NCBI RefSeq assembly: GCF_018403185.1
Contig: NZ_BOSE01000002.1
Location: forward strand, 620,001-684,000
Length of the DNA: 64,000 bases
Reading direction: 5' to 3'
DNA from: Paenibacillus montaniterrae
GTDB lineage: Bacteria; Bacillota; Bacilli; Paenibacillales; Paenibacillaceae
Part shown: piece after piece, positions 35,877 through 45,279 of the stretch
How the letters are laid out: every line of letters starts with the position of its first letter
How positions within the stretch are numbered: position 1 is the first letter of the stretch
Translations under genes and position numbers: made by a program
The notes under the pieces: generated by a model
The model's input: only the letters and a program-made list of their open reading frames with translations
Databases searched by the model: none
What the model was told of the DNA's origin: nothing

Positions 35877-36743
35877 TTATTTAATTGAGCCGAGCATCAT
35901 GCCCTTTACAAAATATTTTTGCAGGAATGGATAAACGGCAATAATCGGGATCATCGCTACGATTACGGTAGCCATTTGAATGCCTTCAGGAGCGCTGAGC
36001 AGATCACTAAACATCTCGTTGCCAGTCTCTACCTGATCCAGCAGCAGCATTTGTCTTAGCTTTACCTGCAATGGATACAATCTCGGCTCGTTAATGAAAT
36101 ATAGCGCGTGCATATAGGTGTTCCAATGGACCACTGCATAAAACAAGCCAACGGTTGCCATTACTGGCTTGGAAAGCGGAACAATGATATTCCATAAAAT
36201 GCGCAGCTCGCCGCAGCCATCTATGCGGGATGCCTCGATCAGCTCCTTCGGAATCTGTTGAAAGAAGGAACGCATTACGAAGAAGTTGAAGGCGCTAATT
36301 GCGCCGGGAATCATAAGCGACCACAGGCTGTTCATCATATCCAATTCCTTGACGAGAATAAACAGCGGGATTAATGGCGCAGGGAAAATCATCGTCAGCA
36401 GCACCATGACCAAAAAGATTTTGCGCCCTTTATATTCCTCTCTCGACAAAGGATAAGCAAGCGATGACGTCATAACAAGATTAATGATTGTTCCGACGAC
36501 CGTAATGTAGATCGTAACAGCAAAAGCGCGCAATATCGCCGGATTGCTCAGCACATACTGATAATTGAGCAGCGTAAAATCTACAGGCAGCAGCCCAACC
36601 TCACTGTTCGTTAATGCCTGCACGCCGCTTAATGATTTTGCCAATACATGAAGAATGGGCAACAGCATGCTTAGCGCAAGCAGCCCGAGAAATAGGATGT
36701 TGAACAGTTGAAATACTTTTGCAGAGCGGGATAATTTGTTCAT
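35877..36743 (-). CDS. Carbohydrate ABC transporter permease (LplC type, second locus)
   Basis: 288 residues, about six membrane helices, with the EAA loop at ELIEASRIDGCGELRILWNI (about 170-190) and the C-terminal FLQKYFVKGMMLGSIK typical of CUT1 inner permeases. ATG 36743 follows GAGGAGG. Paired with the permease at 36785-37744, 41 bp away. No ATPase gene in the locus. Confidence 0.9.
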   Translation of the reverse strand: MNKLSRSAKVFQLFNILFLGLLALSMLLPILHVLAKSLSGVQALTNSEVGLLPVDFTLLNYQYVLSNPAILRAFAVTIYITVVGTIINLVMTSSLAYPLSREEYKGRKIFLVMVLLTMIFPAPLIPLFILVKELDMMNSLWSLMIPGAISAFNFFVMRSFFQQIPKELIEASRIDGCGELRILWNIIVPLSKPVMATVGLFYAVVHWNTYMHALYFINEPRLYPLQVKLRQMLLLDQVETGNEMFSDLLSAPEGIQMATVIVAMIPIIAVYPFLQKYFVKGMMLGSIK

Positions 36744-36784
36744 CAGGGATGCCTCCTCATTTTCCTCTTAAGCTCAAGCTGACG

Positions 36785-37744
36785 CTAGAACAAGCTTTCT
36801 CCAGTTGTTTTTTTGCTTAACGTGTTGCAAAGCCAGAGCAGAATCAGCCCGACAACGGATTTGAACAGCCCGATCGCTGTCGTGTAGCTGTACTGCATAT
36901 CCAAAATCCCGACGCGATAAATAAATGTATCCAATATTTCACCGTTGCCGCTATTCAAGGAATTCAGGAACACCCAAACTCGTTCAAAGCCGAAATCGAG
37001 AATTTGGCCAATTTGCAGCAAAAACAAGATCGTAATCGTTGGCATTAAAGCTGGAAGTGTAATCGTAAGCGTTTGCTTAAAACGGTTAGCTCCATCAATT
37101 TGTGCAGCTTCGTAAAGATCAGGACTAATGCTCGCCATCGCAGCCAAATAAATAATGGTAGAGTAGCCAACATCGCGCCACATTCCCGCTCCGACGAGAA
37201 ACGGACGAATCAAATTATTGTCGCCAAGAAAGTATATCGGCTCAAAACCGAGCTTGGCAATAACAGAATTAACCAGGCCTGTCTCAGGAGAAAAAACACT
37301 GACCGCGATGCCGCTTATAACGACCCATGACAGGAAGTGCGGCATATAGACGATCGTCTGCACAATCCGCTTGTACAGCACAATTCTTAGCTCGTTCAGC
37401 AATAGCGCCAAAATGATCGCCGCCGGAAAAACAAAGATAATATCATACAAAGCAAGCACAATATTATTCGTTAATATTCTTGAAAAATCATGATAGTTGA
37501 ACATCTTCTCAAAGTTAGCGAAGCCTACCCAGGGGCTTCCCGTAATTCCCTTGAATATGTTGTAGTTTTGGAAAGCGATTACAGACCCGAACAGCGGAAT
37601 GTAACGGAAAATTAAAAAGTAAACAATGCCTGGAATTGAAATCAAATAAAGCGCGCGATATTTCCATAGCTGGGACCACAGGCTGCGGGAGTGCTTGGTC
37701 TTTGCCGAGGAAATCGCAGCAGATCGTTCAATGTTTGTCGCCAT
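36785..37744 (-). CDS. ABC transporter permease (LplB type, second locus)
   Basis: 319 residues from ATG 37744, chosen for AGAGGAGG 6 nt upstream; an earlier in-frame ATG at 37786 has none. Six membrane helices and the EAA loop LYEAAQIDGANRFKQTLTI (about 200). This is the MalF-like half of the second importer. Confidence 0.9.
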   Translation of the reverse strand: MATNIERSAAISSAKTKHSRSLWSQLWKYRALYLISIPGIVYFLIFRYIPLFGSVIAFQNYNIFKGITGSPWVGFANFEKMFNYHDFSRILTNNIVLALYDIIFVFPAAIILALLLNELRIVLYKRIVQTIVYMPHFLSWVVISGIAVSVFSPETGLVNSVIAKLGFEPIYFLGDNNLIRPFLVGAGMWRDVGYSTIIYLAAMASISPDLYEAAQIDGANRFKQTLTITLPALMPTITILFLLQIGQILDFGFERVWVFLNSLNSGNGEILDTFIYRVGILDMQYSYTTAIGLFKSVVGLILLWLCNTLSKKTTGESLF

Positions 37745-37844
37745 ATGCTGCCTCCTCTTTCGTGTAGTCATTTTATATGTAATCATCGTATTTTTTATCG
37801 GCTTGACTTACAATGGAGCGCCTTTAATAGCATTTGTGTTTTTT

Positions 37845-38999
37845 TTAGAAGGTTCGATTGCTCCACCCACACAGCTTGGCAATTGCTTCTACATAATAAT
37901 AATCACCGTAAATGAGCGACACGTTTACATTTTGCCCTGCCGGGTAATGCCCGGTGCCTTCAAGCAAAATTGCTTCATGCTCAGGCTGCATCCAGGTTGC
38001 ATAATGCTTGCTTAAGGACAATAAAATTCGCTTCGCTGCACGCAAGTAGACGCTGCCCTCCAGCGGCGGCAGCAGCTGAGCCAGCTCGATCAGACCAGAA
38101 GCGGCACAGGCTGCAGCAGATGTATCACGCGGCATCCCCTCCAATGTTTCGGAAGCACGAAAATCCCAATGTGGAACGTAGTCTTCAGGCAAGCAGGCAA
38201 TAAAGTAATGAGCAACCCGCTGAGCTGCATGCAGAAATTTGCTGTCGCCCGTATAGCGATAGGTGTTCGCCATCCCATACAGCGCCCATGCCTGACCGCG
38301 GCTCCATGAGGAATGGTGGTCCGCTCCTTGACCACCCAGTGACTCGATAAAGCTGCCGCTTTCAGGATCGAAGCTGACAATATGATTAACTGAGCCGTCA
38401 GCTCGAATAAAATATTGTACAACCGTGCTCGCATGTGCTTTGGCAATGTGGCTGAAGCGCGGGTCCTGCGTTTCCTCGGCAGCCCAAAATAGAAGCGACA
38501 AATTGAGCGAGGAATCCACGATTGACCAGCCGAGCTTGTCCTGGTTCCATGCCCGTAAAAACTGTCCTGCCAAATTAAATCTGCCGGCGAGAAAGTTTGC
38601 GGCAAACAGCCCTCTGCGCCGCGCAGCTTCATCTCCTGTCAGCTTATATTTCAATACCGCAGTAGGCAGAAACTGAAAGCCGACGTCATGATGGAAATTG
38701 TTAGGCTCCAGCATTTTTCGCTCCAGCTTATCATCCCACGACCAAGCTGCCTGCTTATATTGAGGCTCCTTGGTCATATCATACATAACCCATAGCAAGC
38801 CAGGCCAAAAGCCTGAGGTCCACCAATCGTAGCGCATATCATCATATTGGCCATCCGCTCCTGCAACATGAGGAGACTTGTCGCCAATTTTTTCGATCAT
38901 GCTGCTTGTTTTCAGCTTCAGTGCGTGCCATATATGCCGCAGTGCCTCGTCTAAGCTTGCTGCCTGTAAAATTTTGTTTCCATATTGCTCCATATTCAT
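37845..38999 (-). CDS. Glycoside hydrolase family 88, unsaturated glucuronyl hydrolase
   Basis: A 384-residue (alpha/alpha)6-barrel enzyme from ATG 38999 (AAAGGAG 9 nt upstream). Motifs of the family include WWTSGFWPGLLW (about 65), HHDVGFQFLP, SWSRGQAWALYGM and MPRDTSAAACAASGL; the Asp residues of DVGF and RDTSA are where the catalytic acids of GH88 sit. GH88 releases the 4,5-unsaturated uronic acid left by polysaccharide lyases, so the locus probably handles oligosaccharides made by a lyase. It is cytoplasmic, with no signal peptide. Confidence 0.92.
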   Translation of the reverse strand: MNMEQYGNKILQAASLDEALRHIWHALKLKTSSMIEKIGDKSPHVAGADGQYDDMRYDWWTSGFWPGLLWVMYDMTKEPQYKQAAWSWDDKLERKMLEPNNFHHDVGFQFLPTAVLKYKLTGDEAARRRGLFAANFLAGRFNLAGQFLRAWNQDKLGWSIVDSSLNLSLLFWAAEETQDPRFSHIAKAHASTVVQYFIRADGSVNHIVSFDPESGSFIESLGGQGADHHSSWSRGQAWALYGMANTYRYTGDSKFLHAAQRVAHYFIACLPEDYVPHWDFRASETLEGMPRDTSAAACAASGLIELAQLLPPLEGSVYLRAAKRILLSLSKHYATWMQPEHEAILLEGTGHYPAGQNVNVSLIYGDYYYVEAIAKLCGWSNRTF

Positions 39000-39031
39000 C
39001 CTGTTCCGCTCCTTTTTCGTTGATTGGTTGA

Positions 39032-41539
39032 TTAACACAATACAGTATAAGCAGGCTTCATCCCCTCAGCGATTACGCTCACAATAGAAAGCGGCACAGC
39101 AGGCTGCTGCTTGCCGAAGGCAGCCTCCACCGCGGCAGCAGGCCCGCCAGCTGTGACGAAGTCCGTCTCACTTATAACCGCCCGCCGTCCACCTGTAGGA
39201 TCGACATAAATGCCTGCCCGGCCACCAGCAAGCTGCACTAGACGCGAGCCGTGTATTGTGCCTAAATTATCAAGCAGCCTGCCATTGCCAGTTAGGCCAA
39301 AGCGCACAAAAAAGCTCGCATCGGGACAAAAAACTCCCTGCAAATCGTATGCAGCAGCTTCAACAAAAATACGACCGTCCTCCTGCTTGTGAGTCGTTAT
39401 ACGCAGCTCGACCGGCTCTGACCAGACTTCAACCTGGTAAACAAAGCTAAGCTGATCTTCTACTTGAATGCTATTCTGTGTAGCAAGGACACGAATATGA
39501 TTTTCACCCGGACGGAAGACTGCCTCCCAGCGCAAGCCAGCACAAGGAAAATCATCAACGCTGCGCAGCTTGACACCAAGGCTTTGGCCATTGACAAACA
39601 GCTCGGCCTGCTCGCAATTGGAATAAACACGAATTTGTTTAAGCTCATCTGGCTTGCCCCAGCGTGTCTTCATCGTATGTCCATAAATGCGCACCATCGG
39701 CTCCTCGGCCCAATACGACTGAAACACATAGTAGGCTTCCTTCTTCGTCAGGTCGCGTTCCACAATCCCTTTCATATTGAGGTAAGGAATGGGCGAATCC
39801 GGTCTGACTGGCGTGGCAAAATCTTTAAAAGACCACTGTGCTGCCCCTGTCAGCCAGCTCATGCTTTGCTGGCATTTCAAATACCAGTCGATCATTTCAC
39901 AGAAATAGGTTTCCGACCAGTCACCATCGCGGGAAACACGCGGCTCGCCGCCCGTTAATAAATAATCGCCATCGCGCTCATCAGTCGAAGCGCCGCTGCC
40001 GGCTATAAAGTCAAAGCCCGTATATACCTTCTCAACGTGGCGTGTCGCCAAATTATCTGCTCCCCATTCCATATGAAAAAACGAATCTACATTTTCAAAG
40101 GCTGCTTTGCAGCTTTCCTCATAATCGGTATAAATGCCGCGGTACCAGCCGGCCCAGATCGACGGTGAGTAAACGTCAACGATATCTTTGCAAAACTCAC
40201 AGCGTCTAATAGCAGTCAAGCGGCTGTCATCAAGCTGATGAGCCAGCTCATGCAGCTCCTTCATAAAGCGGCGAATTTGCTCCTCGTCAAAGTAGTCAAA
40301 GTCGCATTCCCAGTCGTTTTCGTTACCAAGCCCCCAAATAATAATCGACGGATGATTGTAATGCTGCTGAATCATATTGGTCAGCATATCGCGGCACTGC
40401 TGCTTATACTGCTCGCTGCCCAATCCACCGCGGCACCAAGGAATTTCTTCCCAGACAAGCAGGCCCAGCTCATCGCATAAATCAAGGACGATGCGCGATT
40501 GCTGGTAATGCCCAAGCCGAATAAAGTTGGCGCCCATGCTTTTAATTAGTTGCATTTCTTCACGAATCATCGCTTCTGTCATCGCCGCCCCCACACCAGC
40601 ATGATCCTCATGCCGATGCGTGCCGCGCAGCAGCAAGCGCTCGCCGTTCAAATAAAACGGCCCTTTTTTCTGAAATTGAAAATAGCGTACGCCAAAGCGC
40701 TCTGTTAATGCGGTTTCGCCATAAGTGCTTTTTAATGTTACCGAACAGGTGTAAAGAGCAGGCTCGGCTGGCGACCACAGCTGAGGATTAGGCAGCTCAA
40801 ACTGTGCAAGCTGCTGCTCCTGCTGCCATGGCTTGCACTGCAGCGTCGATTTTGCGACGCATCGACCTGCAGCATCCTTAATCTCCAGCTTCAGCTCCAG
40901 CTCTTCCTGCTTCATCGCCGGGTTGTAGAGAGTTGCGCGAACGGCAATGCGGCAGTGGCGTTGCTCTGTCGCCTCGGCTTGCTGCAGCCCGCTTGTATCG
41001 ACTTCAATATGCACATGCTCCAGTGAAATCGCCGGCACATAAACGAGATTCAAATAGCGGTAAATGCCGCCGTACAAATTAAAATCACTTGTGTCAGAAG
41101 GGATTGTCTCCAGCTCTCGGCTGTTGTCACACATAATCGCGAGCGGAATTTTACCCTCGTAGCGCTCAACCCTATGCTGCAGCGCATGAGCTTCTGTAAT
41201 ATCGATGCGAAATTCATCATAACCGCCAAGATGCTCGCCTATCTCCTCTGTATACACATATACCTTCGTTCGCTGGCCCGCTCCTTCAAAATGCAGCAGC
41301 GTTCTGCCTTCAGGGTACGGATTATTCAGCTGCAGCTTGTAACGGTACCAGGCTTCTCCCTGATAGTACTTGCTGTCCGGGTCCATAGCATCCAAACCAT
41401 TGTACGTATGCGGCAGCGTTACAGCTTGCCACGGCACATTATAATGATTTTGCAGCTTGTCGCCGCGCCAAACCTCCCATACTCCCCCTAATGTACCGGT
41501 ATAATGCTGCCAATGCTCATTTAATCGCTGACTTATCAT
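39032..41539 (-). CDS. Glycoside hydrolase family 2 (beta-galactosidase/beta-glucuronidase-like), second locus
   Basis: An 835-residue GH2 enzyme. The sugar-binding domain (1-190, VTLPHTYNGLDAMD) precedes an Ig-like domain and the TIM barrel with acid/base Glu in WGLGNENDWE and the nucleophile expected in FFHMEWGADN. Extra C-terminal beta domains include a DUF4982-like segment with the pattern VYSNCEQAELFVNG. It has WGLGNEN where the other GH2s here have WG(V/L)QNEI, and it is not a close paralogue of them. ATG 41539 follows AGGAGGGG. First gene of the second locus. Confidence 0.87.
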   Translation of the reverse strand: MISQRLNEHWQHYTGTLGGVWEVWRGDKLQNHYNVPWQAVTLPHTYNGLDAMDPDSKYYQGEAWYRYKLQLNNPYPEGRTLLHFEGAGQRTKVYVYTEEIGEHLGGYDEFRIDITEAHALQHRVERYEGKIPLAIMCDNSRELETIPSDTSDFNLYGGIYRYLNLVYVPAISLEHVHIEVDTSGLQQAEATEQRHCRIAVRATLYNPAMKQEELELKLEIKDAAGRCVAKSTLQCKPWQQEQQLAQFELPNPQLWSPAEPALYTCSVTLKSTYGETALTERFGVRYFQFQKKGPFYLNGERLLLRGTHRHEDHAGVGAAMTEAMIREEMQLIKSMGANFIRLGHYQQSRIVLDLCDELGLLVWEEIPWCRGGLGSEQYKQQCRDMLTNMIQQHYNHPSIIIWGLGNENDWECDFDYFDEEQIRRFMKELHELAHQLDDSRLTAIRRCEFCKDIVDVYSPSIWAGWYRGIYTDYEESCKAAFENVDSFFHMEWGADNLATRHVEKVYTGFDFIAGSGASTDERDGDYLLTGGEPRVSRDGDWSETYFCEMIDWYLKCQQSMSWLTGAAQWSFKDFATPVRPDSPIPYLNMKGIVERDLTKKEAYYVFQSYWAEEPMVRIYGHTMKTRWGKPDELKQIRVYSNCEQAELFVNGQSLGVKLRSVDDFPCAGLRWEAVFRPGENHIRVLATQNSIQVEDQLSFVYQVEVWSEPVELRITTHKQEDGRIFVEAAAYDLQGVFCPDASFFVRFGLTGNGRLLDNLGTIHGSRLVQLAGGRAGIYVDPTGGRRAVISETDFVTAGGPAAAVEAAFGKQQPAVPLSIVSVIAEGMKPAYTVLC

Positions 41540-41684
41540 GCAACAACCCCTCCTAAACTTAGTTCAGCTTGCTTGCTCTAAGTATAGTAAAATTGCTCGC
41601 TATTAAGTTTGGCTCTATTATGATAAAATGTCGTTAAATTACGATCTGTTAATGACTTGAGTTTAGCTGAAATGGGGATAGAGG

Positions 41685-42566
41685 ATGAAGGTATTAAACT
41701 ATATGAATTTGAATCAGCACCCTGTTCATCTGCAGTTTTACCGTGATCGAACGAATGAATTTGCCGAAATCTATCATGCTCATCAAGGGATGGAGCTGCT
41801 AGTCGTCCATGAAGGCTCTGGCTCGATCGTAGTAGAGCAACAAATTTTCGAGCTGAAGCGCGGCAAGCTGTTCTTCTTCAGACCCTATCAGCTGCATCGT
41901 GTTCAAATCGATAAGGAGGCCGACAAGCCTTACATCCGCTCATTTTTCGTTTTTGAGCCGGAATTGCTGGAGCAGGCGCTAAACCCTTTTCCGGCTTTGC
42001 AGCAATTTTTTCTCAAGCTGTACAAGAAGCCGTACATCGAACAACAGCTTGCTGGAGTGGATAGCGCACAGCTGCATACACTGCTGCAAGCCTATCAAGC
42101 AATGATTGAGCAAGCACAGCCAGAAGAGCTGCTCGAGGAGCAGCTCTTGTTTCTGACGAATTTCTTCCATCTTATAAAATCAATCTCTGGACAAAAGTGG
42201 GGAGCAGCTGCACTGGAGCATGCTGGCACAGGAAAGACACCATCTGTAGCGGAACAGGTTATGGCGTGGATTGAGGGACATTACGAGCAGCCTTTCGAGC
42301 TGGACAAGCTTGCGCAAGCCATTCATCTATCGCCCAATCATCTATCCTATCTGTTTAAGCAGAAGGTGGGCAGCAGCATAACTGAATATTTAACGGCAAG
42401 ACGGATTCGCCAAGCCTGCTGGCTGCTTAAATCAAGTGATATGACGATACAGGAAATCGGACATGCGGTGGGGCTCGGCAATTTCTCTTACTTCTGTCAG
42501 CTGTTTAAGCGGCATGTTGGGATCACGCCGCTGCAATTTAGAAAAAGTTTGCCGACTCGCCGCTAA
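41685..42566 (+). CDS. AraC-family transcriptional regulator
   Basis: 293 residues: N-terminal cupin sensor (about 15-95, FAEIYHAHQGMELLVVHEG and GKLFFFRPYQLHRVQ) and C-terminal AraC helix-turn-helix (about 195-293, ending FCQLFKRHVGITPLQFRK). It is divergent from the GH2 gene, with 145 bp between, so it probably activates the second glycan locus, adding to the YesM/YesN pair. GTCGTTAAA followed by GTTAATGAC at 41630-41657 could be part of its operator. Confidence 0.87.
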   Translation: MKVLNYMNLNQHPVHLQFYRDRTNEFAEIYHAHQGMELLVVHEGSGSIVVEQQIFELKRGKLFFFRPYQLHRVQIDKEADKPYIRSFFVFEPELLEQALNPFPALQQFFLKLYKKPYIEQQLAGVDSAQLHTLLQAYQAMIEQAQPEELLEEQLLFLTNFFHLIKSISGQKWGAAALEHAGTGKTPSVAEQVMAWIEGHYEQPFELDKLAQAIHLSPNHLSYLFKQKVGSSITEYLTARRIRQACWLLKSSDMTIQEIGHAVGLGNFSYFCQLFKRHVGITPLQFRKSLPTRR

Positions 42567-42605
42567 GTGCAGCTGCTGGCTCCGCCTCAAGCTGAAGGCG
42601 ATGCC

Positions 42606-43283
42606 TTAAGTCTCGCCGAGCTGCTCGGATAACTGAATGGATAGCCAAATGCTGATTGCGCCCAGCACTGCAAAGACGATAACGACCAAATCGGGCTTAA
42701 CGCCGAAGAATTGGGCAAAATTCGGCAGCTGCATGGAGAAAATCGAGCAAATAATTAACGGTACAACCGCTCGTTTCCAGATGCCAAACAGCAAAAGCGG
42801 AGCAAAGCTCATCAACGTAATCGCAACTGAGCGAATAACTGTCGTGCCTAAATAGTCCATTATATCGGAGCTTGTAAGCGGCCCGTCTATCATATGATTA
42901 AACTGATTGATAATATAAGTCGCCACCCCAGACAATATGAAGGAGCAAAGCGTAAGCACGAATACAAAGCAAGCGATAAACAGCACCTTGGCGGCAAACA
43001 GCTTCTTTCGGCTTATTGGATAGCTGAAGGCAAGCGCCATCGTTTTGTTTTTGTATTCTTCAATAAATACATGATTAATTAATGAGCCCCCCATTAAAAT
43101 AAAGCCCATCTGAATAAAGCCATTGAGCTCAATTGCCGTTGCATAACTGTGCCCCATATCCGGCAGGATCACTTTAATGAAAAAGGTTGGCAGCAGCATC
43201 AGAATTACACTATAAATAATAATTTCACTTATGACCGTCAAGCGATTAAGCTTTCGCCATTCCAGCAGCATCAATTTAGTCAA
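42606..43283 (-). CDS. ABC-2 type transporter permease (bacitracin/lantibiotic efflux-like)
   Basis: About 225 residues with six membrane helices, starting at TTG 43283, which overlaps the end of the ATPase gene and has GGGGGTGG 5 nt upstream. The pattern (MLLEWRKLNR at the start, FIEEYKNKTMALAFSYPISRKKLF in the loop) is that of ABC-2 permeases such as BcrB or lantibiotic-immunity proteins. Works with the ATPase at 43276-44199. Confidence 0.85.
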   Translation of the reverse strand: MTKLMLLEWRKLNRLTVISEIIIYSVILMLLPTFFIKVILPDMGHSYATAIELNGFIQMGFILMGGSLINHVFIEEYKNKTMALAFSYPISRKKLFAAKVLFIACFVFVLTLCSFILSGVATYIINQFNHMIDGPLTSSDIMDYLGTTVIRSVAITLMSFAPLLLFGIWKRAVVPLIICSIFSMQLPNFAQFFGVKPDLVVIVFAVLGAISIWLSIQLSEQLGET

Positions 43284-44199
43284 GCTGGCCACCCCCGTGA
43301 ATGAGTTTGTAGAAATAGTCCTCCAGCGAGCTGGTTCGCTTCTGAATTTCGTCAAGCCCGACATGGTTGGAGATCAATATTTTTGAAATTTCATGCTGAG
43401 TATGGGTTAGATCGTAAATGCGAATTCTGTCGCCCTGCATCAGCTTCATATTCGTTATGCCCAGCTCATTTTCCAGCAAGAAGACCGTTTTCTTCGGATC
43501 ATTCGTCACCAGCTCAATGTAATCCGTATTTTGTTTGCGAATGTCCTCGAGCGCAACCTCCTTCAGCAGGCAGCCACCTTCCACGACGCCGATCCGATCT
43601 GCGATCTGCTCGATCTCCCCCAAAATATGACTCGATATTAAAAACGTAATGCCATACTGCTTATTCAGCATCACAATGAGATCGCGGATATCTTTAATAC
43701 CAATCGGGTCGAGGCCATTGGTCGGCTCATCCAGCACAATCAGTTCAGGCTTGACGACTATCGCCCTTGCCAAGCCGAGCCGCTGCTTCATGCCGAGCGA
43801 AAACTCGCTTACCTTCTTGCCCTCGATTGCCTGCAGCTGAACCATATCAAGCGCGTGCTTCATCGCTTGTTGATCGTAATAGCCTAAATATTCGCAATGC
43901 AGCTTCAAATTTTCAATTGCAGTTAAATGCTCAAAAAAGGTTGGATATTCAATCAAGCTGCCTACTCGCTTTAGCAGTGCCTTGGATTGCTCGGTAAAGC
44001 GCTGTCCAAATAGCTCAATTACCCCTGATGTCGGCTTGGTGATGCCCGTCATCATTTTCATTATGCTGGTTTTGCCGGCGCCATTTTTGCCAAGCAGTCC
44101 ATAAATTTCGCCGCGATAAATGTTCAAGCTCACATCCGTTACGATCGCTTTTCCTTTTATTCGCTTTGTCAGTCCCAATGTTTTCACGACCTCGTTCAT
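43276..44199 (-). CDS. ABC transporter ATP-binding protein (BcrA-like)
   Basis: 307 residues: Walker A GLLGKNGAGKTS (about 40), signature FSLGMKQRLGLARA, Walker B ELIVLDEPTNGLDP, H-loop SSHILGE, and a C-terminal extension (230-307) typical of drug-exporting ATPases. ATG 44199 follows AAGGGAGG. It overlaps the permease gene and is separated by a terminator from an upstream two-component pair that is the likely sensor for its substrate, perhaps a cell-wall-active peptide. Confidence 0.9.
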   Translation of the reverse strand: MNEVVKTLGLTKRIKGKAIVTDVSLNIYRGEIYGLLGKNGAGKTSIMKMMTGITKPTSGVIELFGQRFTEQSKALLKRVGSLIEYPTFFEHLTAIENLKLHCEYLGYYDQQAMKHALDMVQLQAIEGKKVSEFSLGMKQRLGLARAIVVKPELIVLDEPTNGLDPIGIKDIRDLIVMLNKQYGITFLISSHILGEIEQIADRIGVVEGGCLLKEVALEDIRKQNTDYIELVTNDPKKTVFLLENELGITNMKLMQGDRIRIYDLTHTQHEISKILISNHVGLDEIQKRTSSLEDYFYKLIHGGGQLD

Positions 44200-44300
44200 A
44201 ATATCCTCCCTTAACGTCTTTTCGTATTATTAGATTACAGGTTAAGCCTCTCTTTTTTCTTTCGTATTCCTTACAAATTTCTTAAGCGAGCTGCAACATG

Positions 44301-44332
44301 AAAAAAGAGGCTGCTCCTTGCGAACACCCTCT
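44301..44332 (-). terminator. Terminator between the histidine kinase and the ABC efflux genes
   Basis: AGAGG pairs with CCTCT, extended by inner pairs, and is followed on the minus strand by TTTTTT. It lies 9 bp after the kinase stop, so the ABC genes need their own promoter in the 100 bp that remain. Confidence 0.75.
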
Positions 44333-44340
44333 GCTGTAAT

Positions 44341-45276
44341 CTAATACGAAATACGTCTGAAGCGGCATGTAAACATTGTTTTCTCATAAGGCGCACTGCT
44401 TAAATGAATGCTGCCGTTCATCGCTTCTGTTAAATGCTTCGTTATGCTCAGTCCCAGTCCGCTTCCTTGAAATTTGGGATTTCTCGCATCATCAAGTGTG
44501 TAAAGCCGTTCGAACACTCGATCATGGTGAACCTCATCGATACCTTTGCCCTTGTCCCATACATCTATCGCGATATGATCGCCATCCTCACGCACAGCAA
44601 GCCCAAAAACGCCGCCGTCGCTGCCATACCGCAGTGAATTGGAGATTAAATTGCTTAATATGCGCTGCAAAGCGTCTTCATTGCCCATTATATAATAATT
44701 GTGCTCCGGAATCTGAATCTCAACCTGCAGGCCCTTCGCTTGCATAAGCTCATAATATTCGAGAATATGCTTTCTGCACAGCTCACTAATGCACACCTTC
44801 TGCATAGGCAGACGATAGTCTTCCGCTTCCAGCCTGACGAGCTCGAAAAATTGGTTCAGCAGCGCGATTACGCCTTCTGTTTTCTGATGCAAACGTTCGG
44901 TGACAGCTTGCCGCTCCTGCTCGGACATCGTGCGATCGAGCTTCAGCTTCTCTACATAGCCGAGAACGACAGTCAGCGGCGTTTTCATATCATGCGACAT
45001 GTTAGACATCATTTTACGCAAGCTTATTTTCGCTCGCGCATAATCCGCTATTACCTTCTGATTGTAATCCAGCAGCCGATTGATCTCGTTAAGCAGCCGC
45101 CGAATCGTTTCGTGGTCAGTATGCAGCAGCAGCTTCTCGGAGCTTTTATTCGAGGCAATGTTCGATAGCTTGGCTACGATATCATTTAGCTGCCTGGTTG
45201 TTTTCCTGCGTGAAGCATATAGCAGCACAATAATCGCGAGCAGCACGACAATGATAATGATGAGCAGCAGTTCCAT
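44341..45276 (-). CDS. Sensor histidine kinase with one membrane helix
   Basis: 311 residues. One N-terminal helix (about 3-22), no extracellular domain, then HisKA with the phosphorylated His in MSNMSHDMKTPLTVVLGY (about 97) and an ATPase domain with NLISNSLRYGSDGG and GSGLGLSITKHLTEAM. Lack of a sensor domain is typical of intramembrane-sensing kinases that respond through an ABC transporter. ATG 45276 lies 3 bp after the regulator stop. Confidence 0.88.
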   Translation of the reverse strand: MELLLIIIIVVLLAIIVLLYASRRKTTRQLNDIVAKLSNIASNKSSEKLLLHTDHETIRRLLNEINRLLDYNQKVIADYARAKISLRKMMSNMSHDMKTPLTVVLGYVEKLKLDRTMSEQERQAVTERLHQKTEGVIALLNQFFELVRLEAEDYRLPMQKVCISELCRKHILEYYELMQAKGLQVEIQIPEHNYYIMGNEDALQRILSNLISNSLRYGSDGGVFGLAVREDGDHIAIDVWDKGKGIDEVHHDRVFERLYTLDDARNPKFQGSGLGLSITKHLTEAMNGSIHLSSAPYEKTMFTCRFRRISY

Positions 45277-45279
45277 TAG

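Noticed and set aside
41625..41657. A possible fifth copy of the tandem repeat near the second locus
   Set aside because: GTCGTTAAA resembles one half-site reversed, but the second half-site at 23 bases and the GTTAG box are missing.
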